From Haematococcus lacustris (lineage: Eukaryota > Chlorophyta > Chlorophyceae > Chlamydomonadales > Haematococcaceae), in contig JASKMD010000155.1 of the NCBI GenBank assembly GCA_030144725.1, forward strand, positions 728,809 through 792,808: a stretch of DNA of 64,000 nucleotides, read 5' to 3'. The notes beneath the pieces are model-generated. The model saw nothing but the letters and a program-made list of their open reading frames with translations, did not search any database and was not told the DNA's origin. Shown here piece after piece: positions 50,841 to 62,426 of this stretch (position 1 is its first letter; each line of letters begins with the position of its first letter). A program made the translations under genes and the position numbers.

Positions 50841-53456
50841 ATGGAGGCCTCGGCGACTCAACACGCAAATGCGCCGGACGTCATGCGCAACGGGTTAGAC
50901 GCCATCTATCAGGTCTAGCCGTCTTGCTGCGCCTACACCTCCCAACCCCGAGTCCGGTATGCCCGGCCGCTCGTCAGACCCAGCAACCATGCGCATGCAA
51001 TGTCGCAGGACCACGACAACATCCGCGCTTTGTTTCAGAAGTACCGCGCCTGCAGCCCCAATGATCGGATGGAAAAGCTATCCGTGGCCAGGTCAGACAG
51101 ACGTGCTTTTCGACACCTGGGAGAGCTAGTTGCCGCGGCCCTCCTCCGCCCACCACAACCTCACAAAACGCCCTGCAGGCATATGTTTTATGAGAAATCT
51201 TCTTTAATCATGTCTAACCCCTTTGTGTCTTTGATGACCCAACCCAACCCTACCCTATCCTCGATGCCAACCCAACCCTACCCTACCCTATCCTTGCTTG
51301 CAGGCAGCTTGTGACCACCATCAGCCAGCACGCCTCTGCTGAGGAGAGGACTCTGTACCCCATGTTGGCCACCAGGGTGCCTAAAGAGGACGGGAGCAAG
51401 CTGCTGCATGACATGATGGTCATGGACGACCAGGTGACGCCCCAGCTGGGAGGGGCTGGGTGGTTTGAACCAGGTGTGCCAGTTGTTGGGCCCTTAGTGA
51501 CCTTACCCTTTGAAGGCCCTGGACCCACCCCCTGCCAACCAGCCTTAAAGTTCTGTGCCCTTCCCCTGCCAACCAGGGCGATTTTGTACAGGTCGACAAG
51601 GGCAGTAGATCAGGAAGGGAAGTTTGCTGCTTGGCATATTTGCACTGCAAGGACATTGTGTTTGCATAGTTGTTTGGCATAGGATGATGCAGACTTTGCA
51701 TTGGTAGACTTCGCGATGGCCAGAAGCACTTAAAGATCCGCAGAGCCTGAAACCAAGCTTAGCTGCTTTTGCCCACAAAGCCTCAGCAGTGCACCAAGCA
51801 AAAGATCCAAACTGATGTTCATCATCCAGCAACCTAGCCCACCGCTTGGCTAGTTACGCAATTGGATGCCTAAGAATAAACAGTGAATATCTGGGGAGCC
51901 ATTATTGTAGTTAAGGCTTTTCAAGAGTTTTTAAAGACTCTTTCAAGGGCGTTTTATTACAACGCTATGGCTCATTCAACTACAAATATCGTTATGAAAT
52001 ACAGTTGTTTGGTTCCCACACTATACTGCATCCAGCAAGAGTGCTTGCATGGTATCATGCATTTCTGGCTTGTTACCATGCACCTGTTCTACCACAAGCG
52101 TCAGCTGCACGTAGCAGACAGTACTGTTGAGCTTGCATACATTCCACTGCAACTGCCTTGCTACCCTTTATATGCTAAGACCCAGGCTGCCCCTACCTGC
52201 CCTGCCCCACCTGCTCTGCCGCCACCTGCCTACGACTTTGCCTGTGGTGGGAGATGGTAAATGTTGGGAGCGAGGTGTGGCTGCCTGGTCTGGTGCCCTC
52301 CGTGTGGCCCTTTCTTCCCTTCTTTAACAGTTTTTACTACTACTACTGCTACTACTGCTACTACTGCTACTACCCTCCAGTAATGCTAGTGCATCTGGTG
52401 CATCTGCGACCCTGCACGCCCTCAACAACCCCCACTGGTGGGATGGTGCACCATGTGCTGCATTGCGGAACCTGAACACAGCGGCCAGCTTGCATGCACA
52501 CACGCTGACCAAAGCCAGTCATGCAGGCTGGCACTGGTTGCTTCACGTTGCTGTACAGTGCAACAAGGAGCACCTGGCCTACTTGAACGGTCACACTCCT
52601 GTAACGGATGCTGACTGGCAGTTGTTCGACCGGCAGCTGTTCAAGTTTGAGGTGGTTGAGTTGGAGCACCTAAAGAGCGAGGAGGAGCAGGTGGGTGGTC
52701 ACTGTGCTGGGTTGGGCACTTGCCAAAACATGCAGCTTGCCTACACAGGCAGCTTGAGTACTAAGGGGTTCTGCTGCCCGCTAACGAATGCATGTCGTGA
52801 TGAGGGTCGTTTCATGAGGGATACACCCCAGCAGGCTGGCTAGCCGCATGCAAGGAAAGTGAACGTGAATATGTGTCATAGTCGGGGGCTGGCTTGCTTG
52901 TTGAAAGCAGGGTACGTTAGCCAGGGGCAGCCCATGGCAGATGGCAGCCAGGGCTATCACAAGGCTAGCGATAGCAGCCAGGGGCAGGCAGCGGCAGGTA
53001 GGGGCAGAAGAGTTCAGGTGGCAGCAAAGATTGAGTTGGTGTAGCCCATACAAGTTGTTGGATTGTGGGTGTGCATATTATGGCAGGCGCTGGCCCGACT
53101 CCAGCAGTTGCTAAGCGAGGAAGATAAAGACGCGCTGTGGAGGGAGTGGGATGCGGCCCTGCGCAACGCGCCGCTCAGGCCACACCCGGATGGACCCACC
53201 AACGGTATTCCGGCAAAGCTTATGCACCCAGTTGCAGGTAACCTGCTACGAGTAAATGAGCGTGACCACTGAGCGCGGCGAAGTTTGTGCAGCAATGCTA
53301 TACAGCACGGGTCGTGTGCTCCTGTTGCGAATCGTAGGTGTCGTGGACCGCGTCACTCAGGCCGTGGAGGGCCTGATGGCGAACGCCGGCATCGGGGGTG
53401 CGGCGACGGTTGCCTCTTGCAAGGGGCACGAGCAGGGCGTCCACCAGGGCGCCTAG
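50841..53456 (+). CDS. Hemerythrin/HHE-domain protein, 6 exons, 228 aa
   Basis: Four-helix, di-iron (O2/NO/Fe-binding) HHE-family protein. Exons 50841-50912, 51009-51091, 51304-51433, 52559-52690, 53087-53237 and 53338-53456 join in phase from an ATG to TAG. Expected iron ligands are all present: H26 (DHDNIRALF), H61 with E65/E66 (SQHASAEERTLYP), H100 (NKEHLAYL), and H132 with E136/E137 (ELEHLKSEEEQ). A helix from ALARLQQLLSEEDKDALWRE follows, then a Gly/Ala-rich tail. No signal peptide is obvious; cytosolic or nuclear location is likely (inference). Intron 3 is 1.1 kb and holds a TAC microsatellite near 52,331-52,372. The first donor (GTCTAG) is weak, but its joint recreates the canonical Q-DHD start of helix A. 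Confidence 0.9.
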
Positions 53457-54025
53457 AGCGACTGCCAGCAGGGCGTATGCGTTGCATAACTTGGCAAGCG
53501 AATGCGATAAGTAAGAACTGCGGGGTGTGCGGGTCTGGGCAATAGAGCTTTCAGGGTGTGTGTTGGCCTTACGTTGGAGCATGTTGAGTTTTCGTGTCGG
53601 GTGGTCAAGAAGCCAAACCGTTCGGTCGATTGGTCGCGCCGGAGTATGTACCGGTACAACTGCCGTGAGGTCCGGTACAAAGGTCGAGTAAAGAAAGATC
53701 ATCTACCCCTAAGATCAATCTACAAGGTGCAGCACTTTCTACTCACTTCTAACACGAAACTTATGTGTACTAGTGATCGAAACGTATTGGTTCCAAGGGG
53801 ATATCGATACTTGCCTGAGAAAACAGTTGCGATCAAATCATGAATCCATTCCCCCATCTTTTCCAAAATTCAAGTTGTTTTCTATTGTATTGAATTGGGA
53901 CCTTTTTCCTAAAAACGTCAAATTCAACGTATATTTGAACCTTCTTATGAAATTTGCGAGGTTTGAAAAGCAGCTCAGCGACTGCCAAGAGCACCAGGTG
54001 CATCATCGAGGAGCGCGTTAGATTT

Positions 54026-54179
54026 GGGACTACCAAGGAGACGCTGAGGCACAGTGGATTTCATATACAATTTTCAAGTTTCTTGGTCATTCCTCGGTTA
54101 TTTCGTGTGCGGGGGTCTTGGGTTTTGTTGTAAAAATTGTATGGATTCTATTGCGCCTCAGCGCCTCCTTGGTGGTCCC
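54026..54179. mobile_element. Inverted-repeat element (MITE-like)
   Basis: 54,026-54,074 pairs with 54,133-54,179 over about 47 bases with roughly six mismatches or gaps (arms start GGGACTACCAAGGAG and GGGACCACCAAGGAG). A 58-base AT-rich interior separates them. The size and arms suit a small MITE or fold-back element. Confidence 0.6.
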
Positions 54180-54409
54180 TTTAACAATTAAACCGGACGG
54201 ACATGCATTACGTCGTGCTTTGCGTGTGCATCTACCTATGGTTGTACACTCGCAGAAAAGATCGCATTATAGGTGCCACCCAAGGGTACTTTTTTTTTTG
54301 ATGGAAGGCTGCAGTTGCTCATAAGCAAGCCAACGCTGTTGAAAAAAAAAATCAACTCCAAGTGGCTGGCGAGATTCGAGCGTTGGCCTGTCGTGCCGTT
54401 TTGAGAGGC

Positions 54410-54474
54410 AACCAGTACTGGTTGAGGTCCAGTACTGGTTGCTAACCAGTACTGGACCTCAACCAGTACTGGTT
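54410..54474. repeat. Perfect 31-bp hairpin made of CCAGTACTGG units
   Basis: 54,410-54,440 is the exact reverse complement of 54,444-54,474, with loop GCT. Each arm holds two copies of the self-complementary decamer CCAGTACTGG, and two further copies follow to 54,507. The same decamer is the core of the large arrays at 55 and 62 kb. Confidence 0.95.
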
Positions 54475-54650
54475 GGCATCCAGTACTGGTTGCCATCCAG
54501 TACTGGTTGTCAGCTTTGGCAGAGTTAGGGCATGGAGATATCAAAGTTTCCGCGTATCACATTCAAGCCTTCCCAATAGTACTACTTGCATCGCTGGTCT
54601 TAGCGCTTCGCTGGAAGCTCCCCAACGGCTGTCTACGTCGATGTGCGATG

Positions 54651-54790
54651 TGCGATGTCCAGTCGATGTGCGCTACAATGTGCGCTTGTGATGGGTTGAC
54701 AACTCTCAATACTGCCTAGTCTTTCTGACGTGCGATGTCTAGTCGATGTGCGCTATCATGTGCGCTTGTAATGGGTTAACATCTCTCTAT
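54651..54790 (+). repeat. 60-bp direct repeat
   Basis: 54,651-54,710 and 54,731-54,790 (TGCGATGTC(C/T)AGTCGATGTG ...) are about 88% identical and 80 bases apart. Confidence 0.8.
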
Positions 54791-55133
54791 AATGTCAAGT
54801 CCTATGGATGAAGCGAGTATGCTTACAGACAATTGGATGATAGCTGAAGGGTGGGGCTAAGGACTGAGGTCAGGGCTGGGAGCCTTGGTTAGGTACTGTA
54901 TAGGCACCGAGGACAACACGCTGTAACACATTGCATGTGCTATCACTCACTAAGCAATGTCATTGAGATTACTATGTACGTGTGTTTGTTATCACTGTCA
55001 CTAACATTACATAGTACACTGCTTCGCATGCTATGCAGTATGCTATGTAGCATCAACCTCATTCAACACTCCATCCGTCCTCTATCTCATTCCCTTATAA
55101 TGCAAGGCGACCTCAATGTGATATTCCAGCGAC

Positions 55134-57066
55134 CAGTGGCTGTGACCAGTACTGGCTGGCTGTGACCAGTACTGGCTGGCTGGCTGTGACCAGTACTGGC
55201 TGGCTGACCAGTACTGGCTGGCTGGCTGTGACCAGTACTGGCTGGCTGACCAGTACTGGCTGGCTGGCTGTGACCAGTACTAGCTGGCTGGCTGTGACCA
55301 GTACTGGTTGGCTGACCAGTACTGGCTGGCTGACCAGTACTGGCTGGCTGACCAGTACTGGCTGGCTGGCTGTGACCAGTACTGGCTGGCTGACCAGTAC
55401 TGGTTGGCTGTGACCAGTACTGGCTGGCTGGCTGTGACCAGTACTGGTTGGCTGACCAGTACTGGCTGGCTGACCAGTACTGGCTGGCTGACCAGTACTG
55501 GCTGGCTGGCTGTGACCAGTACTGGTTGGCTGACCAGTACTGGCTGGCTGGCTGTGACCAGTACTGGCTGACTGACCAGTACTGGCTGGCTGGCTGTGAC
55601 CAGTACTGGCTGGCTGACCAGTACTGGCTGGCTGACCAGTACTGGCTGGCTGACCAGTACTGGCTGGCTGACCAGTACTGGCTGGCTGACCAGTACTGGC
55701 TGGCTGGCTGTGACCAGTACTGGTTGGCTGACCAGTACTGGCTGGCTGGCTGTGACCAGTACTGGTTGGCTGACCAGTACTGGCTGGCTGACCAGTACTG
55801 GCTGGCTGACCAGTACTGGCTGGCTGACCAGTACTGGCTGGCTGGCTGTGACCAGTACTGGTTGGCTGACCAGTACTGGCTGGCTGGCTGTGACCAGTAC
55901 TGGTTGGCTGACCAGTACTGGCTGGCTGACCAGTACTGGCTTGCTGACCAGTACTGGCTGGCTGACCAGTACTGGCTGGCTGACCAGTACTGGCTGGCTG
56001 GCTGTGACCAGTACTGGTTGGCTGACCAGTACTGGCTGGCTGGCTGTGACCAGTACTGGCTGACTGACCAGTACTGGCTGGCTGGCTGTGACCAGTACTG
56101 GTTGGCTGACCAGTACTGGCTGGCTGACCAGTACTGGCTGGCTGACCAGTACTGGCTGGCTGACCAGTACTGGCTGGCTGACCAGTACTGGCTGGCTGGC
56201 TGTGACCAGTACTGGTTGGCTGACCAGTACTGGCTGGCTGGCTGTGACCAGTACTGGTTGGCTGACCAGTACTGGCTGGCTGGCTGTGACCAGTACTGGT
56301 TGGCTGACCAGTACTGGCTGGCTGACCAGTACTGGCTGGCTGACCAGTACTGGCTGGCTGACCAGTACTGGCTGGCTGACCAGTACTGGCTGGCTGGCTG
56401 TGACCAGTACTGGTTGGCTGACCAGTACTGGCTGGCTGGCTGTGACCAGTACTGGTTGGCTGACCAGTACTGGCTGGCTGACCAGTACTGGCTTGCTGAC
56501 CAGTACTGGCTGGCTGACCAGTACTGGCTGGCTGGCTGTGACCAGTACTGGTTGGCTGACCAGTACTGGCTGGCTGGCTGTGACCAGTACTGGTTGGCTG
56601 ACCAGTACTGGCTGGCTGACCAGTACTGGCTGGCTGACCAGTACTGGCTGGCTGGCTGTGACCAGTACTGGTTGGCTGACCAGTACTGGCTGGCTGGCTG
56701 TGACCAGTACTGGTTGGCTGACCAGTACTGGCTGGCTGACCAGTACTGGCTGGCTGACCAGTACTGGCTGGCTGACCAGTACTGGCTGGCTGACCAGTAC
56801 TGGCTGGCTGGCTGTGACCAGTACTGGTTGGCTGACCAGTACTGGCTGGCTGACCAGTACTGGCTTGCTGACCAGTACTGGCTGGCTGACCAGTACTGGC
56901 TGGCTGACCAGTACTGGCTGGCTGGCTGTGACCAGTACTGGTTGGCTGACCAGTACTGGCTGGCTGACCAGTACTGGCTGGCTGGCTGTGACCAGTTTTG
57001 GCTGGCTGTGACCAGTACTGGCTGGCTGACCAGTACTGGCTGGCTGGCTGTGACCAGTACTGGCTG
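55134..57066 (+). repeat. CCAGTACTGG satellite array, left arm
   Basis: About 1.9 kb of alternating 18-bp (TGACCAGTACTGGCTGGC) and 24-bp units. Each is centred on the palindrome CCAGTACTGG (ScaI site AGTACT). Longer units carry an extra GGCTG(TG). A higher-order pattern is visible: blocks of 3-5 short units separated by pairs of long units with CTGGTTGG variants. Rare variants: CCAGTACTAG near 55,277, and CCAGTTTTGG near 56,991. Unit lengths are multiples of three, so several frames on both strands stay open (TSTGWL, DQYWLA or QPASTG repeats); I do not regard them as genes. Confidence 0.97.
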
Positions 57067-57102
57067 GGGCAGAAACAGCAGGGGGGCAGGGGGGCAGGGG
57101 GG

Positions 57103-57197
57103 CTGCAGCAGCAGACAGTAGGCAGCAGATAGTAGGCGCAACCAGCGCTGGTGCCCCCCCATTCAGCAGCAGGGTTACAGCAGCAGCAGCAGTAGCG
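57103..57197 (+). repeat. Left inner flank of inverted array pair
   Basis: Near-perfect reverse complement of about 62,300-62,399 (shared core GGCGCAACCAGCGCTGGTGC and GCAGCAGGGTTACAGCAGC). It shows that the two satellite arrays and their inner borders are one inverted duplication. Confidence 0.85.
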
Positions 57198-60100
57198 GGG
57201 CAGTAACAGCAGTAGGGGGGCATCATCTGCAGCAGGGGGGCAGGGGGGCAGGGGGGCTGCAGCAGCCGATAGCACCTACCTACCTTTTGGCTGCTTGATG
57301 ATTGCTGCTGGAAAGGGGGTGGTTGTGTAGGGAAAGTGGAGGAGAGGTGTTCATCAGACCTGCAATCATCAGACCTGCAATCAAGGTAGGGGGGCAGCAG
57401 CAGCAGCAGCTGCAGGGGGGCTGCAACAGTAGCAGCAGCAGCAGTAGGGGGCATGGGGGCAGCGGCAGCAGCAGTAGGGGGGCAGCAGCAGCAGCATGGG
57501 GGCAGCAGCAACAGCAAGGGGGGGCAGCAGCAGCAGTAGGGGGGCAGCAACAGCAAGGGGGGCAGCAGCAGCAGATAGTAGGGGCACTATAGCACCTACC
57601 TACCTTTTGGCTGCTTGCTATGACTGCTGCTGGGAAGGGGGTGGGAGTGGAGGTTTGAAGGCGGGGAGGGAGGGTAGATGTGGAAGGCGGGAGGCAGGGA
57701 GGCGGGAGGCGGGGAGGCGGGAGGCAGGGAGGCGGGAGGCGGGGAGGCGGGAGGCTCAGTTGGGTTTGAGTGGGCGGGGTGGCTTGAAGGCGGGGTGGGT
57801 TGGGGTAGGGGCATGGGTTGGGTTTGGTAGGGTCCTGGGTTGGGTTGTGTAGGGGCATGGGTTGGGGGCATGGGCGGGGGTCGGGGCGGGAGAGGGAGCG
57901 GGGGCCGGGGAGGATAGATTGGGAGGGGGTGGTTGTATAGGGAAAGTGGAGGGGAGGTGACCCATCAGACCTGCAACCAAGGGGCGTGCACATGAGGTAG
58001 GGTGACCAGGTTGGGCACTCTGTTAGCTATCACCGTGGCCTCACCTTTGTGGTCCTCCTGGCCTCCTACCTGCTCACACCAGGCAACATATCCCATGCGC
58101 CAGTGGGGTGGGGCTGCGGTGGGGTGTGTAGTAGGGTGAAGGGAAGGGAAGGTGGGATGAGGTGGGGGCTGCGATGCCACGTCAATCGAAGGGTGGGAGA
58201 GGGGAAGGGTAGGCTTGACAAGCATGGGAGAGAGGGAGAGGGGGAAGGGAGGGGGTGGGGGTGGTGGTGGTGGTGGCAAGAGGGTGGATGGGGTGGGCTT
58301 TCTCTTGGCTGCTGGGATGTCAGGGGAGAGGTGATGGGGCTGGGGGTGGGGAGAGGTGGATGTGGAGGGACGACAAGCTGGGCGATGGTGGTGGGCGTGG
58401 GAAAGGGGAGGAAAAGGGGAAGGGTGCGACGATCAACCCTGCAGCGGGACAAGGGGCATGCTAGCGGTTAGTGTAGGTACAGGGTGCCACATACCTGCAC
58501 TCACCTTTTGCTGGAAGGGGGTGTAAATGCGTGTAGATGGTGAGGGTGAGGAGGCGGAGGGGGGGGAAGGCTGTTGCTGTTGACAGGTAACGGAGGGGGT
58601 AATGGGACCCAGAAGGGGACGGGATGATAGAGAAGGGAAGGGGGGGTCCATGGGGAGGGCGAGAGAAGTGGGGAAGAAGGGAGGGAGGGCATTGATAGTC
58701 TCAGGTGTAGGCGCACAAGACCTGCAGCAACAGTGTGACGATTTGTCAACGGAAGCAAACATGGGACATGGGTACTGGATGCACTCACCAATAAAGTAAG
58801 GAGATAGTAGAGCTGGCAGATGGAGGGGCAGGTGTAGCAGCCATCCATTACAACACACCATTCTTTGTCCTCACCTCAGTAGGAAGCGCAGGGTGGGAGA
58901 GTAGGGCTGGGTTGGGCTGGGCTGGGCGTGTCCTTGCTGCTTGCTGCTCAGGTGAGGGTGAGGGTGAGGGTAAGAAGGTGGGGGGTGGGAGGGAGGGGAG
59001 CTGCTGCGCCATGTTGGCTCCCTGTTGGCCTTACCTTGGAGTGGTCTAACCTTGGAGTGGTGTTGTTAGTGATGGGGGTGAAAGAGCCAAGGTAGGGTTG
59101 AGCGTCAAGGGTGGGATGGGCTCTCTGGGGTAGTCTGCTGGGGTAAGGGAGGGGGCTGGGATGTCAGGGGGGAGGTGACGGGGAGGGGGGAAGCGGGGGT
59201 TGGGGAGAGGTGAAAGTGGAATTGGTGGGACAGGGTAGGGAAGGGGAAGGGAGGCTAGTGGCATGACCGAAGGCGTCGGACCTGCAGCAAGCAAGGAGCG
59301 TGTTTATGGTGAGGCTGGCATGACATCCAAGGAAGCCGTGCGTATTGCATGACGGAGGCACTCACCTGGCATAGAGCAAATATGATGGGATGTTGTGAAG
59401 AGGGGTACAAGCCTTGTCGTGTCCTTGCTGTTTGCAATCATGCTTAGGCTTCCCAAGGCAAGGCAATACATTCCACAACATGCATGCTCACGCACCTGCC
59501 AGGGTGAGGGTGAGGGTGGGGGTGGGGGTGGGAGGGGGGGAAATGTATTGTCAAACTGGGAGGGGGTGGTTGTATAGGGCAGAGGGAAGGGGAGGTGCCC
59601 ATTACACCTGCAGTCAGCCAAGGGGAAGGGAAAGGAGAGGAAGGGAGGGAGGAAGGGAGGGAGGGAGGGAGGGAGTAGGTCGGGAGGGAGGGAGGGAGGC
59701 TGCGAGGTAGGCTGCAAGGTACGGTAGGCTGCGAGGTAGGCTGCAAGGTACGGTAGGGAGTATGTCAAGGCATGTGCGACGACGGACTTGGAGGTGGTGG
59801 TGGCAAAGGGAAGAGGTAAGACCATTAATCCTACAGCAGCACAAAAGGCACGCCAGTGGTTAAGCTAAGTAGAGGGAGCCACATACCTGCAGAGGGATAG
59901 CCACTCACCTTGACAACTTCGCATGGTTTGCATGGATGACGGCTTGCTCGTAGTGTGTCGCTGCGTTGCTAGGCTGGCTACGTTGGCTTCTTGCGTGGCT
60001 GCGTGGCTGCGACTTTGCGAGGTTGTGTAGCTGTGTCGCGATGCTGGTGAAGTGGCTGGACTGCGGGGCTGAGCTAGCTACGTAAATGGCTGTACGCCTA

Positions 60101-62174
60101 GCTTCGAGGTTGGCTGCGTTATGGAAATGGAAATGGAAATGGCTGCAACGCTAGCTGAAACTACCTTGTGTGTCTGAGCTAGCTAGCTAGCTGCGATGTG
60201 GCTGGGAGCGAGCTGAGCTTCGGGCATGACTGCGAGGCTGCGAGGCTGGTTGCAAGGCGCCTGGCTACCTAGATGCGGGACGCGAATTAGGGGCAGTGTG
60301 GCTGCAAGGCTGCGAGGCTGAGTTTCTAGGCTGCTTATCCTCAAGGCTGACCTTCTAGCTGGCACTAGCTGCGGCTACGTTCCTAGCATGACTAGGATCG
60401 TCGCTAGTTGACTACGCCGCGTACTGGGCGGATGTTAGTTTTTCATATTTCATGTCTAACATGCAAGCCGATCTGCAGTTCGTGCCGCCCTTCACGCCCT
60501 CAATTCGGTAGCCCCTGCCCTCAGTTCGGTAGCCAGGCTAGGTAGCCAGGCGGCCACTGAGCCACATCGCAGCCACGCAACATCGCCACATCGCAGCCAG
60601 GCAGCCACATTCGGCCAAGCAGCCACATCTCACGTAGCGGCCAGCCTCCTAGCCAGTGTCGCAACCTGGACATCTCAGCCAACTCCGTAGCCACGCGTTG
60701 CGCGATAACACACGGGCATTACCTCGCCAACCTTTGCGCGTAGCCAATGCGGTGCGAGGTAATGCACCGTTTCACATGCAGCGACCCATCTTTTTGCCTT
60801 TGACATGTACCCACCATCTCCGAGCCCATCTTCCCTGCCCCTTGTGCATCAAACTCGGTGAGTGCATCTTGTACCCACCATTCATTGCTCCTCCTTTGAC
60901 AACCTGTCACCTCCTTGCCGCAGGTCCACATCCCTTCCCCTTTCAGTCCCCTTCCTCCCACGCTCCCCCGCACCTCCCTCCCTTCCCTCCCTCCCTTCCC
61001 ACCCCCCTCCACACACAAGCTCCCTCTTCCCCCTTCTTCCCTACCCTTTCGCTCCCTGGTTGCTGGTGGCTACCGGTAAGTGGCCAACACGCAGCGCCCA
61101 ACCTGATCTCCCTACCTCACGTGCATGCCCCCTGGCTGCAGGTCTGATGGGCAACTCCCTTCCCCTTCCCTTTCCCCGATACACAATCCATCAACACATT
61201 CCCCCCTCCCCCGCCCCTGCCCCCGACCCCGTCCCCCCCCTACCCCCGCTCCCTCCCCTGCCCCTACCCCCGCCCAGCCTTCCTTTCCCTTACACAACCA
61301 CCCCCTCCCAGTTCATCGACACGCTTCCCCCATCCCCGCCCCCGCCCCCGCCCCCGCTCCCGCTCCTCCCCCCGCCCACACACAAGCTCCCCCTTTCGCT
61401 CCTTGCTCCCTGCCCCTCCCCTTCTCTATCCCCCGTATACAGATCATCAACACTATTGCCCTCCCTTGTCCCTACCCCCGTCCCCGCCTAGCCCAGCCCC
61501 CCGACCACCACCTCCAACTACACCATCACACTCACCTGGAGATACAGCTGTGTACCCCACCACTGCTCCCCTCCCCACCCCCTACCCTCCCCATTGCAAC
61601 CCTCGCTCCCTCCCACCCTCCTCCCACGCTGCACTGCCCCCTCTCACATGAGGGGTGGCAAGGAGCAGCAACCCTCCCCAACCAGGCAGCAAGTGCGAAA
61701 GGCGAGAGGCAAGTAATGAGCAGCATGCAGGCAGTAGGTCTCTCCACTCTGCTGCCGGCGCCACTCAATAGCGTGCTCTTGCTGCTGCTAATGTGCTTGC
61801 TGATCCAAACCTAGCTCTTGCCTGCTTTCAGTGAGAGCATGAAACGTGTACCGTGGCCCCTCTGCCCGCATTGCTAGGTGAGTGCCACTCCACCCCAACC
61901 AACCCTGCCCACACCAACCCGCCCCTGCTGCTGCTCCTACTGCTGCCCCCCTGCCCCCCTGCTGCTGATGCTGCCCCCCTGCCCCTCAGCTGCTGCTGCT
62001 GCCCCCCCGCCCCCAGCTGCTGCTGCTGCGCCCCTGCTGCTGCTGCTGCTGCAGCCCCCCTGACCCCCTGCTGCTGCAGCCCCCCTGACCCCCTGCTGAT
62101 GCAGCCCCCCTGACCCCCTACTCCTGCTGCTGCTGCTGCTGCTGCTGCCCCCCTGCTGCTGCTGCTGCTGCCCC

Positions 62175-62207
<33 letters not shown>

Positions 62208-62299
62208 CCCATGCTGCTGTTGCTGCCCCCCTACTGCTGTTGCTGCCCCCCTACTGCTGCTGCTACTGCTGCTGCCCCCCTACCACCTTGCCCCCCGGC
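57198..62299. other. Spacer of the inverted arrays, with Pro-rich modules
   Basis: CAG/CTG-rich low complexity at both ends (57.2-57.6 and 61.9-62.3 kb). In between are diverged modules with ACCTGCA near a G-rich stretch containing GGGGGTGGTTGTATAGGG, at about 57,314, 57,930 and 59,560. The same module occurs in reverse complement at about 61,140-61,190 and 61,280-61,310. Read in the matching sense it encodes Pro-rich peptide with a (F/L)PYTTTPSQ core preceded by a CTGCAG acceptor-like signal. 59,950-60,370 and 60,530-60,660 are degenerate GGCTGCG / CGCAGCC repeats, again mutually inverted. No gene can be assembled; a Pro-rich wall-protein-like gene family is possible. Confidence 0.4.
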
Positions 62300-62399
62300 T
62301 GCTGCTGCTGCTGCTGCTGCTGTAACCCTGCTGCTGAATGGGGGGGCACCAGCGCTGGTTGCGCCCACTATTTGCTGCCTACTGTCTGCTGCTGCAGCC
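62300..62399 (-). repeat. Right inner flank of inverted array pair
   Basis: Reverse-complement partner of 57,103-57,197. It includes GCACCAGCGCTGGTTGCGCC. (CTG)n microsatellites precede it. Confidence 0.85.
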
Positions 62400-62426
62400 C
62401 CCCTGCCCCCCTGCTGTTACTGACCT

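Larger units (their letters stand above)
53457..55129. other. Gene-free stretch with several inverted and direct repeats
   Basis: No coding signal was found. 53,840-54,360 is AT-rich compared with the rest of the window. The inverted repeats at 54,026 and 54,410 and a direct repeat at 54,651 are listed separately. Confidence 0.45.

Noticed and set aside
55087..57556. Frames up to 758 codons (TSTGWL, DQYWLA, PVLVSQ repeats) on both strands
   Set aside because: All unit lengths are multiples of three, so frames stay open by construction. There is no non-repeat domain and no preferred strand.
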